Positions 44,554 to 55,429 of a DNA stretch of 64,000 bases are shown here, piece after piece. The stretch spans positions 124,274,793 to 124,338,792 of the forward strand of contig OW240915.1 in the NCBI GenBank assembly GCA_933207985.1. Reading direction: 5' to 3'. Made by a program: the position numbers and the translations under genes. How positions within the stretch are numbered: position 1 is the first letter of the stretch; each line of letters starts with the position of its first letter. The stretch comes from Pelobates cultripes (lineage: Eukaryota > Chordata > Amphibia > Anura > Pelobatidae). A model generated the notes under the pieces. It was given only the letters and a program-made list of their open reading frames with translations, was not told where the DNA came from and ran no database searches.

Positions 44554-45134
44554 TTAATTGTTTCCCTTGCGGTTTGCGTTTTTGACACTTATGTTGCGAG
44601 ATGTGAACATTTTAACCTAACATTCTAAATGAGGTATTGAAGTGGTCCCTGTTCGGGAGGTGAATGAATTCCCTTCGGGGAAGCAATCCGGAATGGGGAA
44701 TGGGAACAATAAACGAAAATACAGAGGAAACACAGGTAAAAGAGAAGGGAAACCCACGAACAGACAACGGTTCCGCCACAACCATGTCGGCTTTGCTTTG
44801 TGTTTTGCAGATTTTGGCTTTACATAAATTCCACTTCCTTGCTTGAGGTTTAAAGTGAAGCACATTTTGGTGGAGATTCTATGTATCAACATTGATTGTT
44901 CCTGCTGGGTACTATGATATTTAGCAGAAAGTGCTGTAATTTTGCTACAATTTATTTTGTTATGTAGCATTAGGCACCTTTTTTGCTACATTGTTTATTG
45001 ATATTTTGTATCAGACTGCAAAGACCTATCTATTTTGGACTTAATGTGACTCCTCCGTTTAATTTTTCAGTAATCTCTGTTTTAAATGTATATTTTTCAT
45101 ACATTTTTATTCTCAGTTTATTTTCATATATTTA
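44554..45134. other. LTR subtype B fragment, then unassigned sequence
   Basis: 44554-44760 resembles 43451-43622 (shared 'ttcccttgc', 'aacattcta', GTTCGG). From 44760 to 45134 I recognise nothing. Confidence 0.4.
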
Positions 45135-45208
45135 TTAACCCCTTAAGGACCAAACTTCTGGAATAAAAGGGAATCATGACATGTCACACATGTCATGTGA
45201 GGGGTTAA
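45135..45208. mobile_element. Short MITE, TTAACCCCTTAAGGAC type
   Basis: A 74-bp element TTAACCCCTTAAGGACCAAA...GTGAGGGGTTAA with TTAA at both ends and a small hairpin (ACATGTCACACATGTCATGT) inside. The right TTAA (45205-45208) is shared with the next MITE. Confidence 0.8.
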
Positions 45209-45699
45209 AGGGACACTCCAGGCACCCAGACCACTTCTGCCCATTTGAGTAGTCTGGGTGCCAACTCTATCAGACAGCCACTAGAGGGACCTGGAGTTCA
45301 GCAACTCCTGCACGATAGCATAAACTGCCCTTCGACGCCTTTAAGGAATCTTTAAGGAAGAGGCGGAGGGCATTGACAACTTCTTACAGGACTGTTTTAA
45401 ACGATGCTGGATGTCCTCACGCTATGCATGACGATCTCCAGCGTCGCCAGAAACCCCATAGGAAAGCATTGAATAATGCTTTCCTATGGGGAGGTATAAT
45501 GCTTGCTGACGTTGGCGGGAAGGAGCGTGGGCAGAGCCTGACCCAGCGCCGAAGGACATCAGTGCTGGACTCAGGTAAGTCACTGAAAGGGTTTTAACCC
45601 CTTTACCAACATGGGATGGGGGGTGGGAGGGAGAGGGGCACTGGTCCTGCAGTGCCAAGAACTTGGATATGTTTTCCTGGCACTGGAGAGTCCCTTCAA
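45205..45699 (+). mobile_element. T2/Kolobok-type MITE with captured gag segment
   Basis: It starts TTAAAGGGACACTCCAGGCA and ends CTGGCACTGGAGAGTCCCTTCAA (right TTAA mutated to TTCAA). Body motifs match the MITE at 23464-23833 ('cacccagaccactt', 'tatcagacagccactagag', 'gatgctggatgtcctcac'). Between the last two lies a 101-bp segment that is not part of the MITE. Confidence 0.8.
45293..45393 (+). repeat. 101-bp gypsy gag segment captured inside the MITE
   Basis: The block GGAGTTCAGCAACTCCTGCA...TTCTTACAGGACT is the exact complement, as read by eye, of 42376-42476 in the gypsy gag. The two sites are about 3 kb apart and in opposite orientation. Confidence 0.85.
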
Positions 45700-45838
45700 C
45701 TCACTGCTTTTTATTATTTCCCATATTATATATACATTTTTGGGGGGCTCAAGTTTGCTATAATTATTTGGCATTTTATATTTCTCATTATATTACATCC
45801 TACTGTTCCCTGCTAATATCAGTTCCTGGTTGTGTGAT

Positions 45839-46519
45839 CAGTATAGTGATTATAGCAATCCCCCAGAGTGTAGTTTTCCAATCCCCCAAGCATGAGCTGA
45901 AACTTCATGAAGGTGCAAGATGATCTCAGCTTTAATGGTTCAGGTTGGCTTCTATACAATTCTTCAGGCCAGAGGAACACCCCCTGAACCTGATGGGGAA
46001 CAGGAACACAAAGGACACAAACCAATCAAAACAAACATACAGTTTGTGATACACGCAAGTACAGCACACAATCTCTCCTCTCTGCTTAGGAGATAATTGA
46101 GTAAAGTCCTGTAAGTAACTCAATTATCTCCAGGCAGAAAAAAAAATTTTTCACAAAGTTCAGAAAGTACCCCAAAACATAACATGCCCCACATGTTTAC
46201 ATCCCCGGATAGCCCTGATCTGGGTGAACAACATATCCAAAAATCACCCAGATCAAAGCAGGTGTTCAAAAGTTTCATGGAAGTCTCTTTTTGACTGGCT
46301 GCAAGCATGGCTTCATGCCCAAAACAGTTCCAGGGAATTAGGGCCAGCGGTCGGTCTCTCTTTGTGGAGTACAAAAGTACTTACATTACATGAATGGAGC
46401 CTTTTAAAATGTATTGGGCACGGTATATTGCAGGGCCCATAGTCACAGGGTAGGAGGCTGGCAAACAGGCCCCTCCAAAAACTTGTGGCAAACTCACAGA
46501 AAAAGGGGAGTTTGTCACA
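45839..46519 (-). mobile_element. LTR-A copy, minus strand, 3' end cut
   Basis: On the minus strand it starts TGTGACAAACTCCCC at 46519, followed by 'ctaccctgtgactatgggcc', 'ctgttttgggcatgaagcc', 'gatatgttgttcacccagatc', GGAGATAATTGAG, TTGTATAGAAG, CCATTAAAGC and 'ggattgctataatcactat'. It stops at 45839. It is closest to the LTR piece at 30855-31328. Confidence 0.75.
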
Positions 46520-47196
46520 GGGAGAAAGCAGAACCTAGAAACAGGATTAGAGATAAGTATGAAGGAGAAGTAGACGTTTAGGCAATATGCCCCAAAGCAG
46601 GTTTAAAGGAGAAAGGGAAACCCATCAGTGAAATAACAGTTAACAAATAAACATAATATCAGACAACAATAAACAGCATAATAAAGGAATAATAGAATTC
46701 AGGTTGATTCAAAGTTCAGGAGAACAGTCCCTTTAGTTTGGAGGATTTGTACTGAAGTCACCAGATATGTGGTTCAGGTTTTTCCAGCAGAGTTGCAAGT
46801 AATATGATGGTTACTAAGTACAGGCAGGTTAGATCCAAAGCAAAAAAGGAATAATAGAAAAACAAAGTTTGAGTTAAAGCAGGATGTTTGGATGACTCAG
46901 GATGGATCAAAGGAAATCAGAGTTGAGCAGGTTATCAGGATTCAGTTAAGCCAGGTACAGATTTCTTTGTCAGTATCAGACTATAAACAAGTCTCAGTAA
47001 GAGTCAGGAGTAGAACACAACTTCTCTTAATGTAAAGGCAACTTGGTTTTGTTCGGTGTGGCCTTTATAGCAGATGTAAATCATGCCATGCAGGTGAGAG
47101 AGACTGAGGTGACTTGTGGCTAGGGAGGCCACTAGTGGTGAAAACAGGTATTGTAGTAAATAAAAAAAACACTATCTTGGTTGTCAGGATAGGATC
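46520..47196. other. Unassigned repeat-like sequence
   Basis: A-rich sequence with no open gene. Near its end, at 47182-47203, TGTCAGGATAGGATCCTGACA is a short palindrome that may be an LTR end. Confidence 0.35.
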
Positions 47197-47204
47197 CTGA
47201 CACT

Positions 47205-47984
47205 CAGTGGTGTATTTAGGATTTGTGCTGCCATAGGCAGGATGGTGCTCGGTCACTCCCCCTCCCCTCCCAATTGAAATTTTCCCCACCCCTTCCTGTC
47301 AAGGCCGCACTTTGACTGACAGACGCTCACTCACCGACAGACGCACACTCACTGACAGATTCACACACTCACTGATAGATGCATACACTCATTGACAGAC
47401 AGACACTCTCCTATACACTGACAAACAATGACATACACACACACTCACTGATTTGACACACTGATAGACAGACATACACTTAGTCGGACACACACTCACT
47501 GACAGACTCACTGACAGATGCACACTCTCACTGACAGACGCACGCACTCACTGACCGACACATACACACTGATTGACCTACACACACACATTCACTCACT
47601 GACAGACACACACACTCACTCAAATTCACTGACACATACACACACACACTCACTGACAGACACACACACACTCACATTCACTGACAGACACACACACACT
47701 CACATTCACTGACAGAAACTCACTCACTCACTCACATTCACTGACACAAACTCATTCACTCACATTCACTGACACACACATTCACTGACACTCACTGATA
47801 CAAACTCACACGTCATATTCTGGCTCCCAGCATTACTGCAGGTTGTACGAGGGAGCTGAACAGAGAGAGCTCATTAGGAAGTGCTCCCTCGCCACCCGCC
47901 CGGGGGAGCCCAAAGGTGGCCAGCCCCCTGGAAATTGCCGCCCAAGGCAAATGCCTTGTTTGCCTCACGGTAGACACATCCCTT
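47205..47984 (+). mobile_element. Short hAT-like element with 8-bp duplication CTGACACT
   Basis: The 780-bp element starts CAGTGGTGTATTTAGG and ends GGTAGACACATCCCTT, imperfect inverted ends. CTGACACT lies at 47197-47204 and 47985-47992. It carries a CA-rich array with CACTGACAGA units (47300-47800) and a GTCATATTCTGGCTCCC segment shared with 21395-23983. No transposase is present. Confidence 0.75.
47300..47805 (+). repeat. CA-rich minisatellite with ACTGACAGAC units
   Basis: Irregular units of about 18-24 bp combine 'cactcactgacagac' with CA repeats. The array lies within the short hAT element. Confidence 0.9.
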
Positions 47985-48079
47985 CTGACACTGTCTATGA
48001 ATGTGATGTGGACGTGCATGAATCTTCACAGGTACGTCACGCACGTTCCAATGTCATGTGATCACTAATAGTGAATCAC

Positions 48080-48690
48080 AGCCCTCTTAGGGCAATTTAA
48101 AATTTAGTTAGGTTTTTCTTCAGTGCCCTGTTGTAGTTACCATTTCTGGTAAACCAGAGAATGCTTTTTTTCTATTGATTCCTTTGTGTTATTGACTTTT
48201 GGCTTGTACAATTCTGACTTCTATTATCCTTGACCTCGGCTTGTCTCACAGTTTACTTCCTCTCTGTTCTCCTGACCTCAGATTGTCCTGATTTATCTAG
48301 TTTTTATGTTAAATGTAGCCACTCTAAGGTCCGGTAATACTTTTTACAGTTTTATGGTATTCTGTAATTTGGCATGTTGGGGATCAGACAATCCTTACAT
48401 TACGACAGAGACTTCGAAGACCAAAGTCACCAAATAACGGCTTGTACGGCAAAGGTGGAGCAACTTGATCTGGTTTGGATGAGTTTGCACAGGCGTTTCA
48501 GACCTCGAGCCTGAATTGCCTCAAGCTCCACAAACTGCCCACAACAAGGAAGCCCTTGCTAAATGGTTCTAATTTGCTAAAAGCAGGAGCCATAAAGGAC
48601 TTTAGTCCCTTATTTGTAGATAAAGGTTGGCAAAAGTAGATTGTATTGCATTGATGCATAATGAACAGGTAACTGCCCTCCAGCTGAGAG
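48080..48690 (+). pseudogene. Gypsy-like LTR end and gag start remnant
   Basis: The T-rich part (48080-48400), with repeated 'cctgacctcagattgtcct'-like motifs, looks like an LTR. TTGGGGATCAGACAATCC marks its end. Beyond it, short coding-like stretches (for example LDEFAQAFQTSS near 48470) resemble the start of a gypsy gag. There are many stops. The call rests on style, not on a diagnostic motif. Confidence 0.3.
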
Positions 48691-49016
48691 TTAGGGTAAA
48701 ATATAGTCTCAGCTGAAAAAAAGATTGCTGAGTTTGGCAGTTTGGTTATGTGAGAATAAATCCAAGAGATCAGTTTCCTCTAGGGGTTAACTCCCATTAA
48801 CTATCAGCAACCTGACACACTCTCCCTACTTGCATATCTATCCAGGTATTCTCCGTTACGCTTAAATACCTTGTATTTCCTGCTAGGGAGAGGTATTAAT
48901 CATTATTGATATAGATACTATTGATTTGACGTATGCAATTTTGACTACTTATTAGTCACATAAATTTGGAATAGATTACTCTATTCCCTTTCATAGAAAG
49001 ATAACACTAAGTAAGA

Positions 49017-49450
49017 ATGAATGACTTCTTGTGGAAAGAAGTTCATCCTGATTTGAGATCAGAAGATGTTGCAAATGTTTTTTCCATTAACCCCTTGGGT
49101 AATACTAGTAGTGAACCAGCAGATATTAATCACGCATTTTTTGCCATACAGAAACTGTATCAAAACCAACTGAGGGGGTTTTGGGAACTAGCCTCAGGCA
49201 GTATGTTTATCAAAAATTAGTCCCAAGAGGCTTAAGACTCGATATATTATTACCAGACAAGGTCAAAACAGAGAAACAGATTTCTGAATGGAATTCCATG
49301 CTGTTAGATTGTTCATCAAGGATAATGCAGTTTCTAATTAAATTGGAACAGGAACGCTTTGAAAAGATCAATGGTGATCTAGACATGGAAATTAAGAAAG
49401 TAAAAATATTTGACAAAGAGCCAAATTTTACAGCTATGGAATTAAAGTAA
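49017..49450 (+). pseudogene. Upstream coding block of the Penelope-like element
   Basis: Two overlapping frames (49017-49220, starting MNDFLWKEVHPD, and 49181-49450) make one region with a slip near 49195. It contains FSINPLGNTSSEPADINHAF and a helical, charge-rich end (FLIKLEQERFEKINGDLDME). No enzyme motif is seen. The position before an RT region suggests the N-terminal part of the polyprotein. Confidence 0.5.
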
Positions 49451-49574
49451 AAAAAAAAAAAAAACTTCCATAAAAAAATATTAGACATAAAAAACATTAC
49501 AAATTCCAAAGAGACTTCAGGGATTTTCAGGAGGGGAACATCTTTAAGAATAAACATAGTTCCCTAATATAAGA

Positions 49575-50460
49575 ATGGGGAATAAGGGGTTTTCTTCCTC
49601 AGAAGAGACCAATTGGTCTGAGTCAGAAACAAGACCTTATAACAGAAAGACCCCCTCCAGATATACCCAACAATTACCCCCAGCTCAAACTAAAGGAATT
49701 TTGAGAAATGCTGACACGAATATCTCCTTCTCTAATACTACTGCACATTCAAACCCAGATCTTCCCTCTATGCATGAAGCCTCCTCTGGTTCATCCCAAT
49801 CCTCTTCGTCTTTTTTAGACCAGGATTGGCCTCGACCACAAAGAGAGAGACTCAGGGACAGAAAAAAGTGGAGATACAAGACTTACAAGTCCAACTGCCA
49901 ATAGACAGGAGAATGGAGGAAAATAAAATAATTGATTTATCGAATTTTGTCTTACAACCCAGACACCTATCACTTTTGAACAAAGGTTTATCCTTTGTAC
50001 TACACCCCTCAGAGATATGTTCAACTGGGCTAAGGATGTAAATCTTTTTGACCGTAAACTGCTTTTCATGAGAGAATAAACCTTAAGACTATGAAGGAAA
50101 TAGGTCTCTCCACAGAGGACTACAAATTACATAGACTCTTGACAGATTTATACTCTGAACAGGAATCTACTAATTCTCTCACTGACTTTAAACCTTTATG
50201 TTTGTTCACCCCTAACTTAAAATAATTTTCATGCATAGATCTATTTGTTCAAATTTGTACAAATGAACTAGAAAGCCAAATAAATAGACATCCACAAACA
50301 ACAAATCTAAGCTTTGGGGAAAGACAAGCTTTACATTAACTACAACAGCAATCTGATGTGGTGATTAAATCCTCAGACAAGGGGGGAAATATAGTCCTGA
50401 TGCAATAAGAACAATACATTGACATGTGCATGACTCATTTGTCCGATTGATCCGCTTACC
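49575..50460 (+). pseudogene. Linker and start of Penelope-type reverse transcriptase
   Basis: The Ser/Thr/Gln-rich linker (49575-49904) is followed in another frame by IIDLSNFVLQPRHLSLLNKGLSFVL, which matches the 'NLS...L...LLSKGLSF' box ahead of the RT in Neptune-like elements. NLFDRKLLF follows. Near 50350-50390 VVIKSSDKGGNIVLM is the DKGG motif of the first RT finger. Stops at about 50080, 50220, 50338 and 50407 and frame slips break the gene. The catalytic YxDD part is absent. Confidence 0.6.
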
Positions 50461-50574
50461 AAACACTAAAATGAGATCCCAGCACTAGGTTTCTAAAGGA
50501 ATTGCAGACAATTGTACAAATGGCCCTAACAGATAAAATCATCACACAGAATGAATACAGAAACATTCTGTAAC

Positions 50575-51240
50575 CTGTAACCGCAGTATTTGACGCTTCT
50601 ATTTGACTCTCAGATATGAAGAGCAGGCCCCAAAATGTACTATTTAGCAGATTAGCAGCAAAACAATTAGAATGTTTACAAGTGCGCTGTAAGCGCACTA
50701 TTAGACGCTTCGATTTGACTCTCAGATATGGAGAGCACGCCCCAAATTTACTATTTAGCAGTTTAGCACCAAAAGAATTAGAATTTTTACAACTGCGCTG
50801 TAACCACAGTATTTGACACTTCTATTTGACTCTCAGATATGAAGAGCACGCCCCAAATGTACTTCTAAGGAGCAAAAAAAATGGGAATTTGTCAAAGTGC
50901 ACTGTAAACACAGTATTTGACGCTTCTATTTAACTCTCAGATATAAAGTGCAGGGCCCAAATTTACTACTTAGCAGATTATCACCCAGAAAATAAGAATG
51001 TTTACAACTGCGCTGTAACCGAAGTATTTAACACTTCTATTTTGACTCTCTGATATGAAGTGCACCCCACTAATGTACTTTTTAGCACCCAAAAAATTTA
51101 CTTTTTAAAACTCCGATGTAACCACAGTATTTGATGCTTCTATTTAATTGACTTTTTAAAACTCCGATGTAACCACAGTATTTGACGCTTCTATTTGACT
51201 CTCAGATATGAAGTGCACCGCACTAATGTACTAGTTTGCA
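50575..51240 (+). repeat. Tandem repeat of about 118 bp, five to six copies
   Basis: Each unit contains 'gcgctgtaaccacagtattt', 'gacgcttctatttgactctc', 'agatatgaagagcacgcccc' and 'atgtactatttagcag'. Copies are diverged and the last ones (51090-51240) are shortened. Confidence 0.85.
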
Positions 51241-51600
51241 GAATTCTTTCCTAATTTGTCCCTGAAAGTGGCAGCATCCTCTCCCTACACTAATAAGAGC
51301 TCATGAGACGTGCAGCGCTACGTGACTCCAGCTTATATATAGAGGCTGGGTCACATGTTGCACTGGCCAATCACAGACATGCCATTAATAGGCATGGCTG
51401 AGATGGCTTCTAAGGGCACACGATTCAAACGCTTGTTGATTGGCTGCCCTGCAGCATTTCAAAACGCGCCATTAAATTGCCAAACACCAAACTCCAACTC
51501 GAACATACACTGATATGTCCGTGTTCGGGTCCGGGGTCCAAAAAATGTAATGTTCGGTACGAAACCGAACTTTACAGTCCGGGTTCGCTCAACTCTACTT
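51241..51600. mobile_element. DNA-element end with GTTCGG/CCGAAC motifs
   Basis: It ends in 'cgaactttacagtccgggtt', 'cgctcaactctact', and holds TCCGTGTTCGGGTCCGGGGT. A TATA-like CTTATATATAGAGGC lies at 51332. This resembles GTTCGC-rich element ends at 13876-16673 in style. The tandem repeat before it may belong to the same element. Confidence 0.4.
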
Positions 51601-51617
51601 ACAGTCTCATAGGAACT

Positions 51618-52070
51618 ATGGGTAATTCCCAAAGTACACGGGAGCAATTCACTGCTTTAACTATAGTGAAACATCATAAAGGCAAAGATGCAGTTAAGAA
51701 CATAGACAAACGTGTAAAGAAAGCTGGCATGCCTTCTAGAGGCACTTTGGACCCCCAGATATGGAGAGAATTTATGGCTAATTACCAAGGATGTTTAGAA
51801 GATAATAATTTAGTTGAGAGAGCCCAGAAATTGAATGATACTGCAGTTGAACTAACCAGTTGATACTGCAGTTGAACTAGTTACCTGGATGTAGGGAAAC
51901 CACCAGAAAGGGTACAACTTATTACCAATGTTTTGGCAGTCTGGGAAATAATTCATCCACAGACTCCCCCAGCAAGCCGCCCCCATACCAGGATAAGGAT
52001 GAGTGACCCTAAGTATCTCAAACAAACCCCTTGGGTCTGTGTCTCTACTACTTATCCAGTTACTCAGAAA
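51618..52070 (+). pseudogene. Retroviral gag N-terminus (matrix-like), truncated
   Basis: The ATG at 51618 opens MGNSQSTREQF, a glycine at position 2 and serine at 6, which fits an N-myristoylation signal as in many retroviral matrix proteins. The frame runs 82 codons to 51863, then a slip (a duplicated GATACTGCAGTTGAACTA near 51835-51880) moves coding-like sequence to another frame up to about 52070. A hAT-like element start cuts it at 52071. Capsid and nucleocapsid are not present. Confidence 0.5.
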
Positions 52071-52185
52071 CAGGGCCGGCCTTAGGCCTTTAGGCGCCCT
52101 GTGCGAAAAATATTTACAGCGCCCCCCTTTCGTCATCCATGCATGATGTAATGTTTGTGTTGTCTGTGTATGTGATAGATGTGAT
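52071..52185 (+). mobile_element. hAT-like element start (CAGGGCCGGCCTTAGGC)
   Basis: CAGGGCCGGC is a typical hAT end. The element is interrupted by the hAT copy at 52186-55082 and probably continues at 55091 with the GTGTGTGATAT-type sequence and the CA-rich array. Its right end was not found. Confidence 0.45.
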
Positions 52186-52987
52186 CAGGGCCAGATTAAC
52201 ATAGGGGCTGATGGAGCTGCAGCTCCAGGCCCAGGCCCATGGAATAGGCCCATTGATTTAAAAAAATATATATATTTTTTTTTTTACATTTTTTTTTTTT
52301 TACATTTTTTTTTCTCCACACACTACTCTTAGGGATTCCACCTGGCTTTTATTTTATTGGCACAGCCAGTATTTGAGGCTGCCTGGCTGGTGCCAATATT
52401 GCAGTGATACTGGCAATACAAATGCTGGTATTTTTCTCAGTATAAACAAGAGATTACTATGCAATACCAAAACTGGCCAGTAGGGGTCGCTGTGTGTGGA
52501 GACAGACAGGGATAGGAAGTTCCAGCATATCCCTCCTTGCCCATCTATACTCACTGATCTGAAGGGGAGCAGCTACAGAGAGTCCAGACAGCAACTCCCA
52601 CCCTGCAGAGACAGCCTACAGCTCAGGGAAGTAATGGATGGGGGGAAAGGCTGCAAGGAGACATGGGGACACTGAGACACTAAGGGACATTGGGAGACAT
52701 TATGACACAGACACATGGGGACACAGTGTCCCCATGTCTCCCAGCCAGTGTCCCTGGTGTCTCGGTGCCCCCTAGTCTCCCAGTGCCCCCTAGTCTCCCA
52801 GTGACCCCAGTCTGCCAGTGTCTCACTGTCCCTATGTCTCCTAGTGCCTCCATGTCTCTCAGTACCTCAAGTGTCACAATGTCCCCATGTCCCCCAGCCT
52901 GTGTCTCTAGTGTCTGTGTCCCTGGTGCCTGTGTCCCCATGTCTTCAAGTGTCCCCTATTTTCCCATTGTCCCAATGTGTCCCAGCC

Positions 52988-53636
52988 AGAGTCCCCTAGT
53001 CTCCCAGTGTCACTGGTGTCTACGTGTCCCAAGGTCTCCCCATGTCCCCAGGTCTCCCCATCTTCCTAGTGACATGGGGACAAAGGGAGACATGGGGCAT
53101 TGAGACACTGTGATACATAGGATCATAGGATCACTGGGAGACCTGGGGACACGACACTAGGAGACACTGGGAGACATGGGGCACTGAGACACTGATACAT
53201 AGGAACACTGAGACCTGGAGTAATCGACACTTGGGGGCACTGAGTCATGAGGGCACTGGGAGACATGGGGGCACTGGGAGGAATCCATCTATACAGCAGA
53301 ATCAAACTAAGTAGAGTCCCCTAGTCTCCCAGTGTCACTGGTGTCTATGTGTCCCAAGGTCTCCTCATGTCCCCAGGTCTCCCCATCTTCCTAGTGACAT
53401 GGGGACAAAGGGAGACATGGGGCATTGAGACACTGTGATACATAGGATCATAGGATCACTGGGAGCCCTGGGGACACGACACTAGGAGACACTGGGAGAC
53501 ATGGGGCACTGAGACACTGATACATAGGAACACTGAGACCTGGAGTAATCGACACTTGGGGGCACTGAGTCATGAGGGCACTGGGAGACATGGGGGCACT
53601 GGGAGGAATCCATCTATACAGCAGAATTAAACTAAG
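52988..53636 (+). repeat. Tandem duplication of about 327 bp inside hAT copy 2
   Basis: 52988-53310 and 53315-53636 repeat each other from 'gagtcccctagtctcccagt' to 'atacagcagaat', with few differences (CTACGTG/CTATGTG, CTCCCC/CTCCTC, GAGACC/GAGCCC). Copy 1 has the segment once. Confidence 0.88.
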
Positions 53637-53859
53637 TAGTTTTTTGGTGATTTTAATGAATTTTCTCTTATGTCACTCCTTGTGATTTACATGTGATGTC
53701 ACCCATACATATTTAATTATGCAAATTAGTAAGGCCGGTATGTTTTTCCAAGAAAGGTGGTAACCCTAACTACTTTTTACATACTCTTACTTAAGTATGG
53801 AAACTTAAGAGTGAAGTATGGGAACAAAACTTGTGTGGACTGGCTGACAATGAATATAG

Positions 53860-54459
53860 TTAAAGGGACACTTTAGTCACCAGAACAACTACAGCTTATT
53901 GAATTTGTTCTGGTGAGTAGAATCATTTCCGTCAGGCTTTTTGCTATAAACACTGTCTTTTCAGAGAAAATGCAGTCTTTACATTACAGCCTAGTGATAA
54001 CTTCACTGGCCACTCCTTAGATGGCTGTTAGAGATCCTTCCTGGGTCATGGCTGCCTAAAATGCATCCAAACATTCAGTGTCTCCTCCCTCTGCATGCAG
54101 ACACTGAACTTTCCTCATAGAGATTCATTAATTCAATTCATCTCTATAAGGAGATGCTGATTGACCAGGGCTGTGTTTGAATCATGCTGGCTCTGACCCT
54201 GATCTGCCTCTTTGTCAGTCTCAGCCAATCCTATCGAGAAGCACTGTGATTGGATCAGGCCACCACTTCTAATGATGTCAGCAGACTGTTTGTTTTTATG
54301 AGTCTAACAGCATTCAGAGTTACAGCTTCAGGCTTGAATATAGTAAGATTTTGCTATATTTATGGAGGCATGAGGGGCCCAGGGGGGCTAGATGGTGGTG
54401 TTAACACTATAGGGTCATGAATTCATGTTTGTGTTCCTGACCCTATAGTGATCCTTTAA
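53860..54459 (+). mobile_element. T2/Kolobok-type MITE inside hAT copy 2
   Basis: TTAAAGGGACACTTTAGTCA...CCCTATAGTGATCCTTTAA, the counterpart of 28467-29049, at the same place in the host element. Confidence 0.85.
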
Positions 54460-55429
54460 GGTAATGCTGACTTTGGTCTCTCTAACACTGTGGCATGTTC
54501 CCTTTCTTCTACACTCACTACATACAGCTTTTCTCTGTCCCAGACTATATACCAGGAGCTTCTGCCTGCTAGTAAGAAGGTAAGGAGACAAGTGGACCAG
54601 CGAGTACTAGGGAACAGTCCTTAGAAAGCGTTGAGTGAGCGCATCATTAGATGCATTTATGCCAAGCTCAGGGTGCTGTCTGCATAGTATGCCCTTAGTT
54701 GGCCAGCTGCATGATTGGCAGGCAGCTGGCCTTCTAATTCTTTGGGCAGACATGTCCTCTTTTTGGGCATGTTCGCCCCTTTTGGCAGGTTACGTAATTT
54801 GTGTCAGTGGCACACCCTTTTACCATGCCCATTGACTTCTTGCTTGACTGGACACTGCTGTTGGGGGTTATGGATTTACTTGAAAGATGAAAACATAAAT
54901 TAGAGAGAGATTAGCCTAGGGTATGTGTTTTCTTATAGCTGCTGTTTTCTTTCTCTCCAGCACCATCTCCATCAGATACATGACGCATGGGAGTGTTTTA
55001 CTGTTTTTGGTCGATAAGATTCTGTAATTAGGCCCGTCCTAATTGTCAGCACCAGGCCCACTGGGCTCTTAATCTGGCCCTGGATGTGATGACTGTATGA
55101 GATATGTATGCTATGTGTTGGCTGTGTGTGATATTTGTAATGGGTGTATTAACAGTGTGTGATATGCGTGTATTGGTTGTATGTGATATTTGTGCTGGGT
55201 TTATTGGCTGTGTGTGATGGTTATTAAATTCAGATAAATTAAATAACAATCACACACAGTGAATACAGGTGTAAATTTTTGCAGAGTAAATAACCATCAC
55301 ACACGCCTGTGTGTGAATGCAGGTGTATATTTTTGCAGAGTTATGTGCACACAGTCCTACAGTCAGATGCATACAGTTATACACATACACTGTCAAAGGC
55401 AGATAGTCACATACACAGGATCATAAAGA

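Larger units (their letters stand above)
48990..50470 (+). mobile_element. Penelope/Neptune-like element, 5' half
   Basis: Coding blocks in one direction match the order of Neptune-type Penelope elements: an upstream protein (49017-49450), a Ser-rich linker (49575-49904), then the start of the reverse transcriptase domain (49890-50460). The element stops after the first RT motifs, where a 118-bp tandem repeat takes over. The C-terminal endonuclease is not here. Confidence 0.6.
52186..55082 (+). mobile_element. Non-autonomous hAT element, copy 2 (2897 bp)
   Basis: It starts CAGGGCCAGATTAACATAGG and ends CTTAATCTGGCCCTG; the outer 14-15 bases are perfectly inverted. GATGTGAT lies at 52178-52185 and 55083-55090 (8 bp). 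It matches 26324-29679 along most of its length. It lacks the expanded 40-bp array and has instead a 327-bp tandem duplication. Confidence 0.93.
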
